A DNA stretch of 7,709 nt, from NCBI GenBank assembly GCA_016795255.1, contig JAEUIB010000366.1:1-7709 (forward strand), read 5' to 3'. A program made the position numbers and the translations under genes. Of this stretch, positions 1 through 6,878 are shown in pieces. Origin of the DNA: Planctomycetota bacterium (GTDB taxonomy: Bacteria > Planctomycetota > B15-G4 > JADJEK01). A model generated the notes under the pieces. It did not search any database. It was not told where the DNA came from and saw only the letters and a program-made list of their open reading frames with translations. Within the stretch, counting starts at the first letter, position 1. Each line of letters begins with the position of its first letter.

Positions 1-1211
1 GAGCGCGTCAGTAATTCCTCGATCCAACTGGGCTGGATGTTGCGCGCGAAGCTCGTGATGCCGAACTCACCGATGCGTCCGCGCAGCCACAGGAAGCCGT
101 CGTCGTCGAGCTCGGCGAGGTCGCCGGTTTTCAAGAACCCGTCCGGCGTGAACGGATCGGGCGCGCCGACGTAGCCGTTCAGGATCGCGCCGCGCACCAG
201 CAGTTCGCCGTGCTCGTCGATCTTCAGCGTCACGTGCGCGAGCGGCTTGCCGACCGAGCCGATCCGCGCACAGCCCGCGGAGTTCAGCGCGACGACCGAC
301 GCCGCTTCGGTGAGGCCGTAGCCCTCGAACACGGGAACCCCGAGCGCGGCGGCCTTGTGGTGCGCCTCGCGCGGAACCGGCGCGCCGCCGACGCCGAGGA
401 AGCGCAGGCGTTGCGGCGCCGGCTCGCGCTCGAACGCGTCGAGCAGGATCCGCAACGATTCGGGCACCAGGATCGCGTCGGTCGCACCGAGCCGATGCAT
501 CGCGCGCGCGAGGCGCGGCCCGTCGACGTCGCAGATCGAGCGCATCCCGATGCTGGGAAGGTCCGGCACGACGGCGGTCGCTCCGCAAACGAGGCTGCGC
601 AGCACCCCGCCCACGCTCTCGAGCAACACGGAGAACGGCATCACGCAGAGGTGGCGCCGGCCCGTGTCGAGGGTGGTTCGGCGGGCGAGGGACTCCGCGA
701 CAGCGAGCAGGGACCTGTCGGAGAGCAGCACTCCTTTGGGAGACGCCGTCGTGCCGGACGTGAACGTGATCAGGTGGGTGTTCGGGAACGTCTTCAACGC
801 GGCGCTTCGATCGACGCGGACGAACGCGTGCAGACCGACCACGTCGCGCGTCCGCGTCGACACGTGCTGGAACCCGGTCACGCGCTTCGGATCGTCGGTG
901 ACGATCACGTCGATCCCCGCGCGTGCGGCGACCGCGTCCAACTGCGCCGCGGAGAAGAACGGCGGCAACGGCACGACCGCGATGCCGGCCGCGATCGCTC
1001 CGAGCCACGCGACGACGCTGTCGAGCCCGTTGTGCGCCAGCAGTCCGCCGACCCGCGCACCGGTCGCGGCCCAGTCGGCCGCGGCGCGACGCACGAGAGC
1101 GGGCAGCTCCGCGTACGCGACGGTCACGCCGTTCCCGTCGTCGAGTGCGATCGCGGCCGGACGCTCGCGAGCCATCGCATCGAGGCGCGCGACGAGCAGC
1201 GAGGCGCTCAC
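1..1211 (-). CDS. AMP-forming acyl-CoA synthetase-like ligase, partial (C-terminus beyond window)
   Basis: This is an ANL-superfamily adenylating enzyme expected to activate a carboxylic acid, probably a fatty acid, as acyl-AMP and then usually transfer it to CoA. I translated 403 residues before the left edge cuts it. The P-loop motif TSGTTASPKG lies at residues 151-160, the GYGLTE adenine-binding motif at 297-302, KTGDL at 361-365 and the hinge region GRIGEFG from 378. After the hinge comes ITSFARNIQPSWIEELL, which lacks the usual lysine-containing A8 pattern but resembles the ITSFGRNVSPEWVE form I recall from ligases next to thermostable-hemolysin genes. The start is a GTG that overlaps the TGA of the upstream gene (GTGA, 1208-1211), which implies translational coupling. 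A later ATG (codon 13) would remove family-typical sequence. No strong Shine-Dalgarno is visible, consistent with coupling. The substrate is unknown. Confidence 0.88.
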   Translation of the reverse strand, partial: MSASLLVARLDAMARERPAAIALDDGNGVTVAYAELPALVRRAAADWAATGARVGGLLAHNGLDSVVAWLGAIAAGIAVVPLPPFFSAAQLDAVAARAGIDVIVTDDPKRVTGFQHVSTRTRDVVGLHAFVRVDRSAALKTFPNTHLITFTSGTTASPKGVLLSDRSLLAVAESLARRTTLDTGRRHLCVMPFSVLLESVGGVLRSLVCGATAVVPDLPSIGMRSICDVDGPRLARAMHRLGATDAILVPESLRILLDAFEREPAPQRLRFLGVGGAPVPREAHHKAAALGVPVFEGYGLTEAASVVALNSAGCARIGSVGKPLAHVTLKIDEHGELLVRGAILNGYVGAPDPFTPDGFLKTGDLAELDDDGFLWLRGRIGEFGITSFARNIQPSWIEELLTR

Positions 1212-1861
1212 GACGCACGCTCGAGCCGGCGATGCGCCGAGCCGTCGCACCACGCCTCGTCCCACACGTTGCGCAGCATCGCGGCCAGCGACGCGTCCGC
1301 GGCGACGCACGCGCGGAACGGTTTCAGATGGACCGCCAGCACGTGCGGATCGGTGTCGTAGTACGCGCCCCACAGCGCTCGATCGGCGCCGAGGCGATCC
1401 CCGCACGCCGGACCGAAGTCGTACGTCGTCGCGTTCCACTTGCGGATCGAGTTGCGCAGTTGGCGCGTCGCGGTGAACACCGCGACGTCGAAGCCGGCGC
1501 CGTCGAGGTACGCGGCGAGCGAACTCATCAGCGCCTTGCCGAACCCGGGCGTCGTCGACGCCAGGCTGCCGACCTCGGCGATGCGCGTGCGCGGCATCGG
1601 CGACGCCAGGCTCGCGCTGACGAAGCACTCGATCGGTGCGTCGAGGTACTGTTCGAGGAACAGCGGGCCTTCGACGGCCGGCCGCGCTCCGATCACTCCG
1701 ACCGGCGCGTCGTTCGGGTCCGTGATCGCCGCGAGCAGCGGCGGGAACTCGTGGACGTCGGCTCGGTAGGCGTGGGCGTAGACGTCGGCGACGAAGCGCT
1801 CGAGCTGTGCTCGTCGAGCGTCGCCGCGCTCGGCGAGGATCCAACCTTGGGTGAACACCAT
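1208..1861 (-). CDS. Thermostable hemolysin family protein
   Basis: This 217-residue protein matches the thermostable hemolysin family, named after the Vibrio delta-VPH protein. Recognised signatures are GPLFLEQYLDAPIE at residues 65-78, RTRIAEVGSLAS at 91-102, a helix followed by FDVAVFTATRQLRN at 124-137, and WGAYYDTDPHVLAVHL at 164-179. It has no signal peptide or membrane segment, so a secreted toxin role is not supported here. The pattern of strand, EVGSLA, helix and strand resembles GNAT or acyl-homoserine-lactone-synthase-like folds, which suggests acyl transfer; that is inference. The ATG at 1861 sits just before the first predicted strand (FTQGWILAE). The frame is open further upstream, but I saw no in-frame ATG, GTG or TTG in the preceding 29 codons. 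The gene is first of a coupled pair with the acyl-CoA synthetase-like gene and is divergent from the response regulator at 2106. Confidence 0.85.
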   Translation of the reverse strand: MVFTQGWILAERGDARRAQLERFVADVYAHAYRADVHEFPPLLAAITDPNDAPVGVIGARPAVEGPLFLEQYLDAPIECFVSASLASPMPRTRIAEVGSLASTTPGFGKALMSSLAAYLDGAGFDVAVFTATRQLRNSIRKWNATTYDFGPACGDRLGADRALWGAYYDTDPHVLAVHLKPFRACVAADASLAAMLRNVWDEAWCDGSAHRRLERAS

Positions 1862-1974
1862 CGGGGTCGACTCGGTTTCTCGGCCACGGTCATTCCGATC
1901 GCCGTGGCACGCTCTGCATCGCGAAGTCTCCGGTTCGGCGGCGGAATCATCGACGCGATCCCGAGAGTGCGGAC

Positions 1975-2000
1975 TGACGAAGCGATGACCGAAATGTCAG
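1975..2000. promoter_or_regulatory. Candidate OmpR/CusR-type operator in divergent intergenic region
   Basis: The sequence shows TGAC at 1975-1978 and again at 1986-1989, an 11-base phase. The second copy, read as ATGAC (1985-1989), is followed after six bases by GTCAG (1996-2000). This makes an ATGAC-N6-GTCA dyad. The CusR box of E. coli has ATGAC and GTCAT half-sites with the same six-base spacing. The site lies about 105 bases before the CusR/CopR-like regulator gene and about 115-125 bases before the divergent hemolysin-family gene, so it could serve either promoter. No convincing sigma-70 promoter could be assigned nearby. Binding is inferred. Confidence 0.4.
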
Positions 2001-2040
2001 GTTTCGCGACACCTTTTCGCGCATGGGTCGGGGATAGAAA

Positions 2041-2084
2041 GGCCCGTGGCTTCGCCGGGCCGGTCCCGCGAGTTGGCCGGGCCC
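2041..2084 (+). other. GC-rich leader hairpins before response regulator A
   Basis: GGCCCG at 2041-2046 can pair with CGGGCC at 2056-2061, enclosing a smaller GGC-TTC-GCC stem. A second CGGGCC copy at 2078-2083 could pair with the same 5' arm, and GGGCCC at 2079-2084 is itself a palindrome. The two pairings are mutually exclusive and end about 10 bases before the ribosome binding site of the regulator gene. In sequence this rich in GC, chance pairing is common. Confidence 0.35.
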
Positions 2085-2093
2085 GATGAAACC

Positions 2094-2100
2094 AAGGGGG
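2094..2100 (+). promoter_or_regulatory. Ribosome binding site deciding the start of response regulator A
   Basis: AAGGGGG ends five bases before the ATG at 2106. The same frame is open upstream to an ATG at 2046, and an in-frame GTG lies at 2100, but this site and the family's usual N-terminus (MRVLIVDDD) both favour 2106. Confidence 0.7.
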
Positions 2101-2105
2101 TGCCG

Positions 2106-2774
2106 ATGCGAGTCTTGATCGTGGACGACGATCCGAAGTACCGGACGTTCGTCAGCAAAGGCCTGATGGAGAGCGGCATGGACTGCGCCGTCGCCGACAG
2201 CGGCGAAGCCGCGCTCCAGTTCATGCGCAAGGACAAGTTCGACCTCGTCCTGCTCGACGTCATGCTGCCCGGACTCCAAGGGTGGGACGTCCTGGAAGCC
2301 GCCCGGCGCGAGGGGATCGACACCCCCGTGATCTTCGTGACCGCACGGGACGCCGTCGACGAGCGCGTGCGCGGCCTGAAGGCCGGCGGCGACGACTACA
2401 TCGTGAAGCCGTTCGCGTTCGCCGAACTCGTCGCGCGCATCCACTCGGTGCTGCGACGACGCAGCGTGCGACCGCGCAAGACGATCGGCGATCTGGTCAT
2501 CGACTACGTCGACACGAAGGTCACGCGCGCCGGCAAACCGATCGACCTGACGCGGACCGAGTTCTCGCTGCTGCGCTGCCTCGCCGACCACGACGGCAAG
2601 CCGACGTCGCGCACGGAGCTGCTGCAGAAGGTCTGGGGCATCGACTTCGATCCGGGCACCAACGTCGTCGAGGTCCACGTGCGCCGACTGCGCAAGAAGA
2701 TCGACGACCCGTTCGAGTACCCGCTGGTCCAGACCGTCCGCGGATCGGGTTATGCCCTCGCCCGCGCCGAGTGA
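2106..2774 (+). CDS. OmpR/PhoB-family response regulator, CusR/CopR-like (system A)
   Basis: This is a DNA-binding response regulator of 222 residues, the normal family length. The receiver domain (about 1-117) has the acidic cluster DDD at 7-9, phospho-acceptor Asp51 in LLDVMLPG, Thr79 and Lys101 in IVKPF. The winged-helix effector domain spans about 126-220. It contains the recognition-helix stretch TNVVEVHVRRLRKKID and the closing hairpin LVQTVRGSGYAL, both typical of OmpR-family proteins and closest by eye to heavy-metal regulators CusR, CopR and IrlR. Resemblance to that branch does not prove metal sensing. It should be phosphorylated by the kinase encoded immediately downstream, whose ATG lies inside the last 23 bases of this gene. 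A candidate binding site lies about 105 bases upstream, so autoregulation is possible. Confidence 0.95.
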   Translation: MRVLIVDDDPKYRTFVSKGLMESGMDCAVADSGEAALQFMRKDKFDLVLLDVMLPGLQGWDVLEAARREGIDTPVIFVTARDAVDERVRGLKAGGDDYIVKPFAFAELVARIHSVLRRRSVRPRKTIGDLVIDYVDTKVTRAGKPIDLTRTEFSLLRCLADHDGKPTSRTELLQKVWGIDFDPGTNVVEVHVRRLRKKIDDPFEYPLVQTVRGSGYALARAE

Positions 2775-4146
2775 GCGGCGCTGGTCGCTGACGCGGCGTC
2801 TGTCCCAGCGGTTCGCGATCGTCGCGGCCGCGGTGCTCGCGCTGTACGCGCTGCTGAACGGGTACTTCCTGCTCGCGGAGCTGCGCGAGGACTTCAAGGA
2901 CTTCATGGATCACGAACTCGGCGAAGTCGAGTTCAGCATCCGCAGTCGCGACGCGTCGCCGGAAGGAATCGCCGCGGCCGTGCGCATCGCGACCGCCGCG
3001 GCCAGCGAGCCGTCGTACGCGATCCGCGTGCGCCGGCACGACGGCTCGGTGATCGCGCAGGGCGGCGACGCGGCGCTGCTCGCGCTCGTGCCCGAGACGC
3101 TGCCGGAGGATCCGAACTGGCGCGAGTTCCTGCTGTCTCGCGGCGTGACGATCGGCTCCGAGGAACTCGACGGCCTCGATGCGAACCTCGAGATGATCGT
3201 CGACTCCGAGCGACTGACGAACGAGATGCGCCAGTACCTCACGTATGCGCTGATCTCGTTCATCGTCGCCGTGACGATCGCAGCGCTCGCCGGCTGGTTC
3301 ACGGCGCGCCATTCGTTGCGTTCGCTCGACGAGGTCGTCGCGCGCGCCGAACAGATCCGGTCGCCCGACGAGGCGCAGCCGATCCGGCTCGAGGACGCAC
3401 CGCAGGAGATCTTCGACGTCGGCAACGCGCTGAACCGGATGATCGAGCGCGTCCACGACGCGCTGTTCCGCTTGCGGACGTTCACGGCCGGCTTGGCGCA
3501 CGAGCTGCGCTCGCCACTGCAGAACCTGATCGGTGAGACCGAAGTGACGCTGCTCGCGGACCGCACGCCGGAGCAGTACCGCCAACTGCTGAAGAGCCAC
3601 CTCGAGGACATGACCGAACTGTCCGACGCGGTCGACAACCTGATCACGTGGTGCCGATCGCACGAGCCGCGCAGTGGCGACACCGAGCTGTTCGACCTCG
3701 CCGCGGAGGCGGAGCTGCGTCTGCCGCGCGAGGGCCGCAGCGCGGATCGCCTGGGTCTGACGCTGCGATTCCGGTCGAGCGGCGACACGCGCCTGCGCGC
3801 CGACCGCGAAGGCTGCTTGCGCGTGCTGCGCAATTTGGTCGGCAACGCGCTGTTCTGGACCAAGCCCGGCAGCGCGGTCGACGTCGCGCTCGACGGCCTC
3901 GCCGATCGGGTGCGGATCACGGTCGAGGATCAGGGTCCCGGCATCGACCCCGCCGTCGCCGATCGGATCTTCGAGCCGTTCGTCAGCGGTGCGGCAAAGA
4001 GCGGCAAGCGCGGGAGTTACGGCCTCGGTCTCGCGATCTGTCGGCAGGTCGTCGACGATCACGGCGGCACCTTGCATTGGGAACCGCGCGCGGAGGGCGG
4101 CACGCGTTTCGTCGCCGAGTTCCCGCGGAGTCCGCGCGCCGCGTGA
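2752..4146 (+). CDS. Membrane sensor histidine kinase (system A)
   Basis: This is a 464-residue inner-membrane histidine kinase, the expected partner of the overlapping response regulator. Membrane segments lie at about 20-42 and 162-185. Between them is a periplasmic sensor domain of roughly 120 residues with no motif I recognise. A HAMP-like linker follows at about 186-240. The dimerisation domain carries the phospho-acceptor His250 in LAHELRSPL. The ATPase domain has the N box NLVGNAL (361-367, Asn365), the G1 box DQGPGI (393-398), an F box FEPF (407-410) and the G2 box GLGLAI (424-429), so all catalytic elements are present. The ATG at 2752 overlaps the regulator by 23 bases; only a weak GGA at 2742-2744 precedes it, so translational coupling is likely. 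No downstream gene follows closely, so this pair appears to end the transcript. Confidence 0.94.
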   Translation: MPSPAPSERRWSLTRRLSQRFAIVAAAVLALYALLNGYFLLAELREDFKDFMDHELGEVEFSIRSRDASPEGIAAAVRIATAAASEPSYAIRVRRHDGSVIAQGGDAALLALVPETLPEDPNWREFLLSRGVTIGSEELDGLDANLEMIVDSERLTNEMRQYLTYALISFIVAVTIAALAGWFTARHSLRSLDEVVARAEQIRSPDEAQPIRLEDAPQEIFDVGNALNRMIERVHDALFRLRTFTAGLAHELRSPLQNLIGETEVTLLADRTPEQYRQLLKSHLEDMTELSDAVDNLITWCRSHEPRSGDTELFDLAAEAELRLPREGRSADRLGLTLRFRSSGDTRLRADREGCLRVLRNLVGNALFWTKPGSAVDVALDGLADRVRITVEDQGPGIDPAVADRIFEPFVSGAAKSGKRGSYGLGLAICRQVVDDHGGTLHWEPRAEGGTRFVAEFPRSPRAA

Positions 4147-4185
4147 CCGACGCGCCGGCGTCGCAAACATCGCAACCCGCCGGCA

Positions 4186-4210
4186 GGGGCTGGCGCGGCC
4201 CCGCGTTTTT
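4186..4210 (+). terminator. Candidate intrinsic terminator after system A
   Basis: GGGGC (4186-4190) pairs with GCCCC (4198-4202) around a seven-base loop. A further two pairs are possible across a bulged A. Three bases later comes a run of five T (4206-4210), one of the rare T runs in this GC-rich window. It lies 40-64 bases after the kinase stop codon. The stem is short, so strength is uncertain. Confidence 0.5.
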
Positions 4211-4437
4211 CCATTTGGACCGGGCCGGCGCGGCCGCTTTCATCTCGCCCGCCGATCCGCCGATCCGGCACGTTCCCGCGAGGTGAGTTCCCAACACCAC
4301 AGCACTTCGAGAGCACGACGGCATTCCGAGATGGACCACCGCGGCGTCTGCCGCGTGGAACGCCTTCGCGCTTCTCGTGGTCCGAGCGAGCGACCGGCCA
4401 TTGGCCGCGACGCGCGCTCCCGCTCGCGAGGAAGACC
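4211..4437 (+). other. Leader/intergenic region upstream of the secreted protein gene
   Basis: I see no convincing coding region here. It contains a GC-rich block (4221-4237), a short direct repeat of GCCGATCC (4251-4258 and 4259-4266) and the 13-base palindrome CGGCCA-T-TGGCCG at 4395-4407, which could be a small operator or a hairpin in the leader. The region ends in the ribosome binding site GAGGAAG (4428-4434), three bases before the ATG at 4438. The preceding terminator-like structure suggests the secreted protein has its own promoter here, but I could not pick one with confidence. Confidence 0.4.
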
Positions 4438-5322
4438 ATGGCACTACGTCGTTCGTTCTCGTCCGCACTCTCGTGCATCGCCGTCGCCGCCGTCGTCGCT
4501 TCGGCGTCGACCGCGTCCGCGGAGAACTTCCAGGCCCAGCTCGGCAAGGCGAACACGAAGCTCGCGAAGGCGATCGCCAAGCAGAAGGCCGACCTGCGTG
4601 AGTTCGACAAGCTGATCGTGAAGGAGTTCTCGCTGACGCTCGAACTCATCCTCGTGAAGCTGCAGAAGGAATCGATCGAGCCGGCAGCCGCCGTCGAGGC
4701 CGCCGCGGACGCGCTGACGGCCGCGATGACGGAGCTGAAGGGCTCGGCCGACTTCGCGCTCGGTGCGGTCGAAGCGATCGCGGCCACGCAGATCGACGAC
4801 CTCGGCGTCACGACGAAGAACTTCCGCGTCGGTGGTCTCGGCAAGTGGGATTCGTTCGCGGCCAGCGTCGGCCAGGAAGTCGCGATGACGCGCGCGCGGA
4901 TCGAGAGCCGCTTGAAGTCGTTCGCGAAGCGACTCGAGACCAAGGCGAAGAAGCGACCGCTCGTGCTGCGCCTCGTGACCGCGCCGCTGCCCGCTCAGGT
5001 CGCGCCCGGCGCCCACGAGCCGCAGGTGCTGCAATCCCCGGTCGTGCTGTACGCGGTGTCCGGATCGAGCACGACTGCGTTGGCCGACGACGGTCGCCTG
5101 TCGATCTCGGGGACCGCGGATCCGTCGGCGAACGGCGGGCTCGTCCACGTGACGATCCTCGCGACGGACGGCACCGCGTTCGAGCAGGACGTCGTCGCCG
5201 CGCAGAACGGCGTGTTCAAGGCGTTGTTCTCGGGCAACGGCTCCGGGCTGACCGAAGGCAATTACCGCGTCGTCGCTCATCAAGGCGGCGCGCACGCGCT
5301 GGCCGCGGTCTCGGTGCCCTGA
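4438..5322 (+). CDS. Secreted protein of unknown function, helical N-terminal half and beta-rich C-terminal domain
   Basis: I do not recognise this 294-residue protein. A Sec signal peptide is clear: basic MALRR, a hydrophobic core to about residue 21, and a probable cleavage site ASA-EN after residue 28. Residues 29-172 are rich in Ala, Lys, Leu and Glu with few helix breakers apart from a VGGLGKW stretch near 131-137, and look like a helical bundle or coiled coil. After a Pro-rich linker (about 182-200), residues 201-294 alternate as strands (VVLYAVSGS, LVHVTILATDG, NYRVVAHQGG, ALAAVSVP), like an Ig-like or carrier-type beta sandwich. There are no catalytic motifs, no lipobox and no further membrane segment, so it is probably free in the periplasm or exported. 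GAGGAAG precedes the ATG. It stands alone between two two-component systems and converges on system B with only 44 bases between stops. Confidence 0.85.
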   Translation: MALRRSFSSALSCIAVAAVVASASTASAENFQAQLGKANTKLAKAIAKQKADLREFDKLIVKEFSLTLELILVKLQKESIEPAAAVEAAADALTAAMTELKGSADFALGAVEAIAATQIDDLGVTTKNFRVGGLGKWDSFAASVGQEVAMTRARIESRLKSFAKRLETKAKKRPLVLRLVTAPLPAQVAPGAHEPQVLQSPVVLYAVSGSSTTALADDGRLSISGTADPSANGGLVHVTILATDGTAFEQDVVAAQNGVFKALFSGNGSGLTEGNYRVVAHQGGAHALAAVSVP

Positions 5323-5366
5323 ACGTCGGCCGCGCGGCGGAGACGTCGCTCGATGGATCGACGCGT

Positions 5367-6878
5367 TCAGGCGGACGATTCGTCGACGCGCGCGAGCGGC
5401 AAGCGCACGACGAACTCGGTGCCGCCGCCGTCGCGCGCTCGATGCGCGACCGTGCCGCGATGCGCGGCGACGACGGCCGAGACGATCGCGAGCCCGAGGC
5501 CCGTTCCGCCCGACGATCGCGAACGGGAGGGATCGCCGCGGAAGAAGCGCTCGAAGACGTGCTTGCCGCGCTCGGGGTCGATGCCGGCGCCACGATCGGC
5601 GACGACGAGTTCCGCGACGGACTCCCCGGCGACGCGACGCGCGCGAACGTCGACGCCGTCCGCCGACGCGCCGTGCGCCAGCGCGTTCGCGATCAGGTTC
5701 GACGCGACGCGCTCGAGCAACGACGTGCTGCCTGCGACCCACAGCGGATCGGCGTCGAGGTCGATCCGGATCGACGACGCGACCGTGGGATCGGCCGCGC
5801 GCGCGAGTTCGACGCTGGCGAGCACCGCCGACCGCAGGTCGACGCGCTGATCCAGCTCCGCGCCGTGTTCGAAGCGCGCGAGCAGCAGTAGATCGTCGAC
5901 GATCCGGTTCAAGCGCAGGACCTGCGTCTGCGTCTCGCGCAGCACGATCTCGTCTTCCTCGGCGTCGCGCGGTCGCGTCAGCGCGACCTCGACGCCGGCG
6001 CGTAGCACGGCGATCGGCGTGCGGAGTTCGTGCGCGGCATCGGCCGAGAACCGGCGTTCGCGATCGATGGTGTGCGCCAAGCGATCGAACGCGGCGTTCA
6101 GCGTGCGCGCGAGTTCGCTGAGTTCGCTCTCGACGCGCACCGGGTCGAGGCGACGGTCCTCGCGACCGGCGGCGATCGCGCGGGCGTCGGCGCTCATCCG
6201 CGCGATGGGCCGCAGCGCGCCGGATGCCAGCAGGAAGACGCCGACGCAGCCGACGAGCCACGCGAGCGGCAACGCGACGAGCAGGTCTCCACGCAGTTCG
6301 CTCAGCGCTTGCGTGACGTCGTCCAGTGTTCGCGCGACCTGGATCGCGACCAATGCGGACGGGTCGTGCGTGACGGTCGCGGTCGACGATCCGTCGCCGC
6401 GGTCGTCCGTCTGCCACGGCGTGCGGGCGACGACGAAGTTGAGCAATCGCAGGCGATCGCCATCGGGGCCGACCGCGAAGTCGCGATCGGTACGGCGATG
6501 GCGCACGGTCTCGAGCGGTCGCAGCATTTCCGGATCGGGGCGCGGCAGCCGGAACTCGCCGAGCGACCGCGAGCGCGCGACGGGCTCCTTGCCGCTCCAG
6601 ACCTGGAAGTACGCGCGACCGCCGACCTTGCCGTACTCGCGCGCGGCGTCCTCCGGGCGTTCGATGGAGACGGCTTGACCGTCGTAGTGGACGAGCCCCG
6701 CGAGCGCCTCGGCTTCCGCGAGCAACCGGCGATCGAGACCGCGCAGCGCGATCTCGCGCGTCTCGGCGTTCAGTGCGAAGCCGGCGACCGTCAGCGCGGC
6801 GAACAGCAGCACCGCCGCGCCGGTCGTGATGCGGGCGCGGATCGTGCGCGGTCGCGGCAACCACGTCCACGCGTTCAA
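5367..6878 (-). CDS. Membrane sensor histidine kinase (system B)
   Basis: This is a 503-residue inner-membrane histidine kinase. Membrane segments are at about 17-37 and 198-219, and the periplasmic domain between them is about 160 residues. Its YFQVW and LARS-like stretch (residues 90-104) resembles QseC/TctE and heavy-metal sensor kinases. A HAMP domain covers about 219-270. The dimerisation domain has phospho-acceptor His283 in AAHELRTPIAVLR. The ATPase domain has the N box NLIANAL (394-400), the G1 box DRGAGI (428-433), the F box FERFFRGD (442-449) and the G2 box GGTGLGLAI (457-465), so it should be active. The start codon is TTG, overlapping the regulator's TGA (TTGA, 6875-6878); no in-frame ATG occurs before residue 118. 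The strong ribosome binding site five bases upstream supports TTG. It should phosphorylate the regulator encoded just upstream. Confidence 0.94.
   Translation of the reverse strand: MNAWTWLPRPRTIRARITTGAAVLLFAALTVAGFALNAETREIALRGLDRRLLAEAEALAGLVHYDGQAVSIERPEDAAREYGKVGGRAYFQVWSGKEPVARSRSLGEFRLPRPDPEMLRPLETVRHRRTDRDFAVGPDGDRLRLLNFVVARTPWQTDDRGDGSSTATVTHDPSALVAIQVARTLDDVTQALSELRGDLLVALPLAWLVGCVGVFLLASGALRPIARMSADARAIAAGREDRRLDPVRVESELSELARTLNAAFDRLAHTIDRERRFSADAAHELRTPIAVLRAGVEVALTRPRDAEEDEIVLRETQTQVLRLNRIVDDLLLLARFEHGAELDQRVDLRSAVLASVELARAADPTVASSIRIDLDADPLWVAGSTSLLERVASNLIANALAHGASADGVDVRARRVAGESVAELVVADRGAGIDPERGKHVFERFFRGDPSRSRSSGGTGLGLAIVSAVVAAHRGTVAHRARDGGGTEFVVRLPLARVDESSA

Noticed and set aside
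67..1476. Several long arginine-rich open frames on both strands over the ligase gene
   Set aside because: The ligase frame has recognisable motifs throughout; the others have none and owe their length to high GC.
2046..2105. Longer N-terminus for response regulator A from the ATG at 2046 or the GTG at 2100
   Set aside because: The extra residues are not receiver-domain sequence, and the ribosome binding site at 2094-2100 points to the ATG at 2106.
4215..4243. Sigma-70-like promoter TTGGAC, 17 bases, TTTCAT before the secreted protein gene
   Set aside because: Spacing is ideal, but the -35 matches only three of six bases and the -10 four of six, and the spacer is a GC-rich block. Not strong enough to list as a feature.
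5345..5363. Bidirectional terminator between the convergent genes
   Set aside because: The stem is five base pairs with a ten-base loop and no T or A run on either side.
4444..6870. Very long open frame on the minus strand (about 800 codons)
   Set aside because: It runs antisense to the secreted protein and out of frame with kinase B, and its product is arginine-rich and low in complexity, the usual shadow of GC-rich genes.
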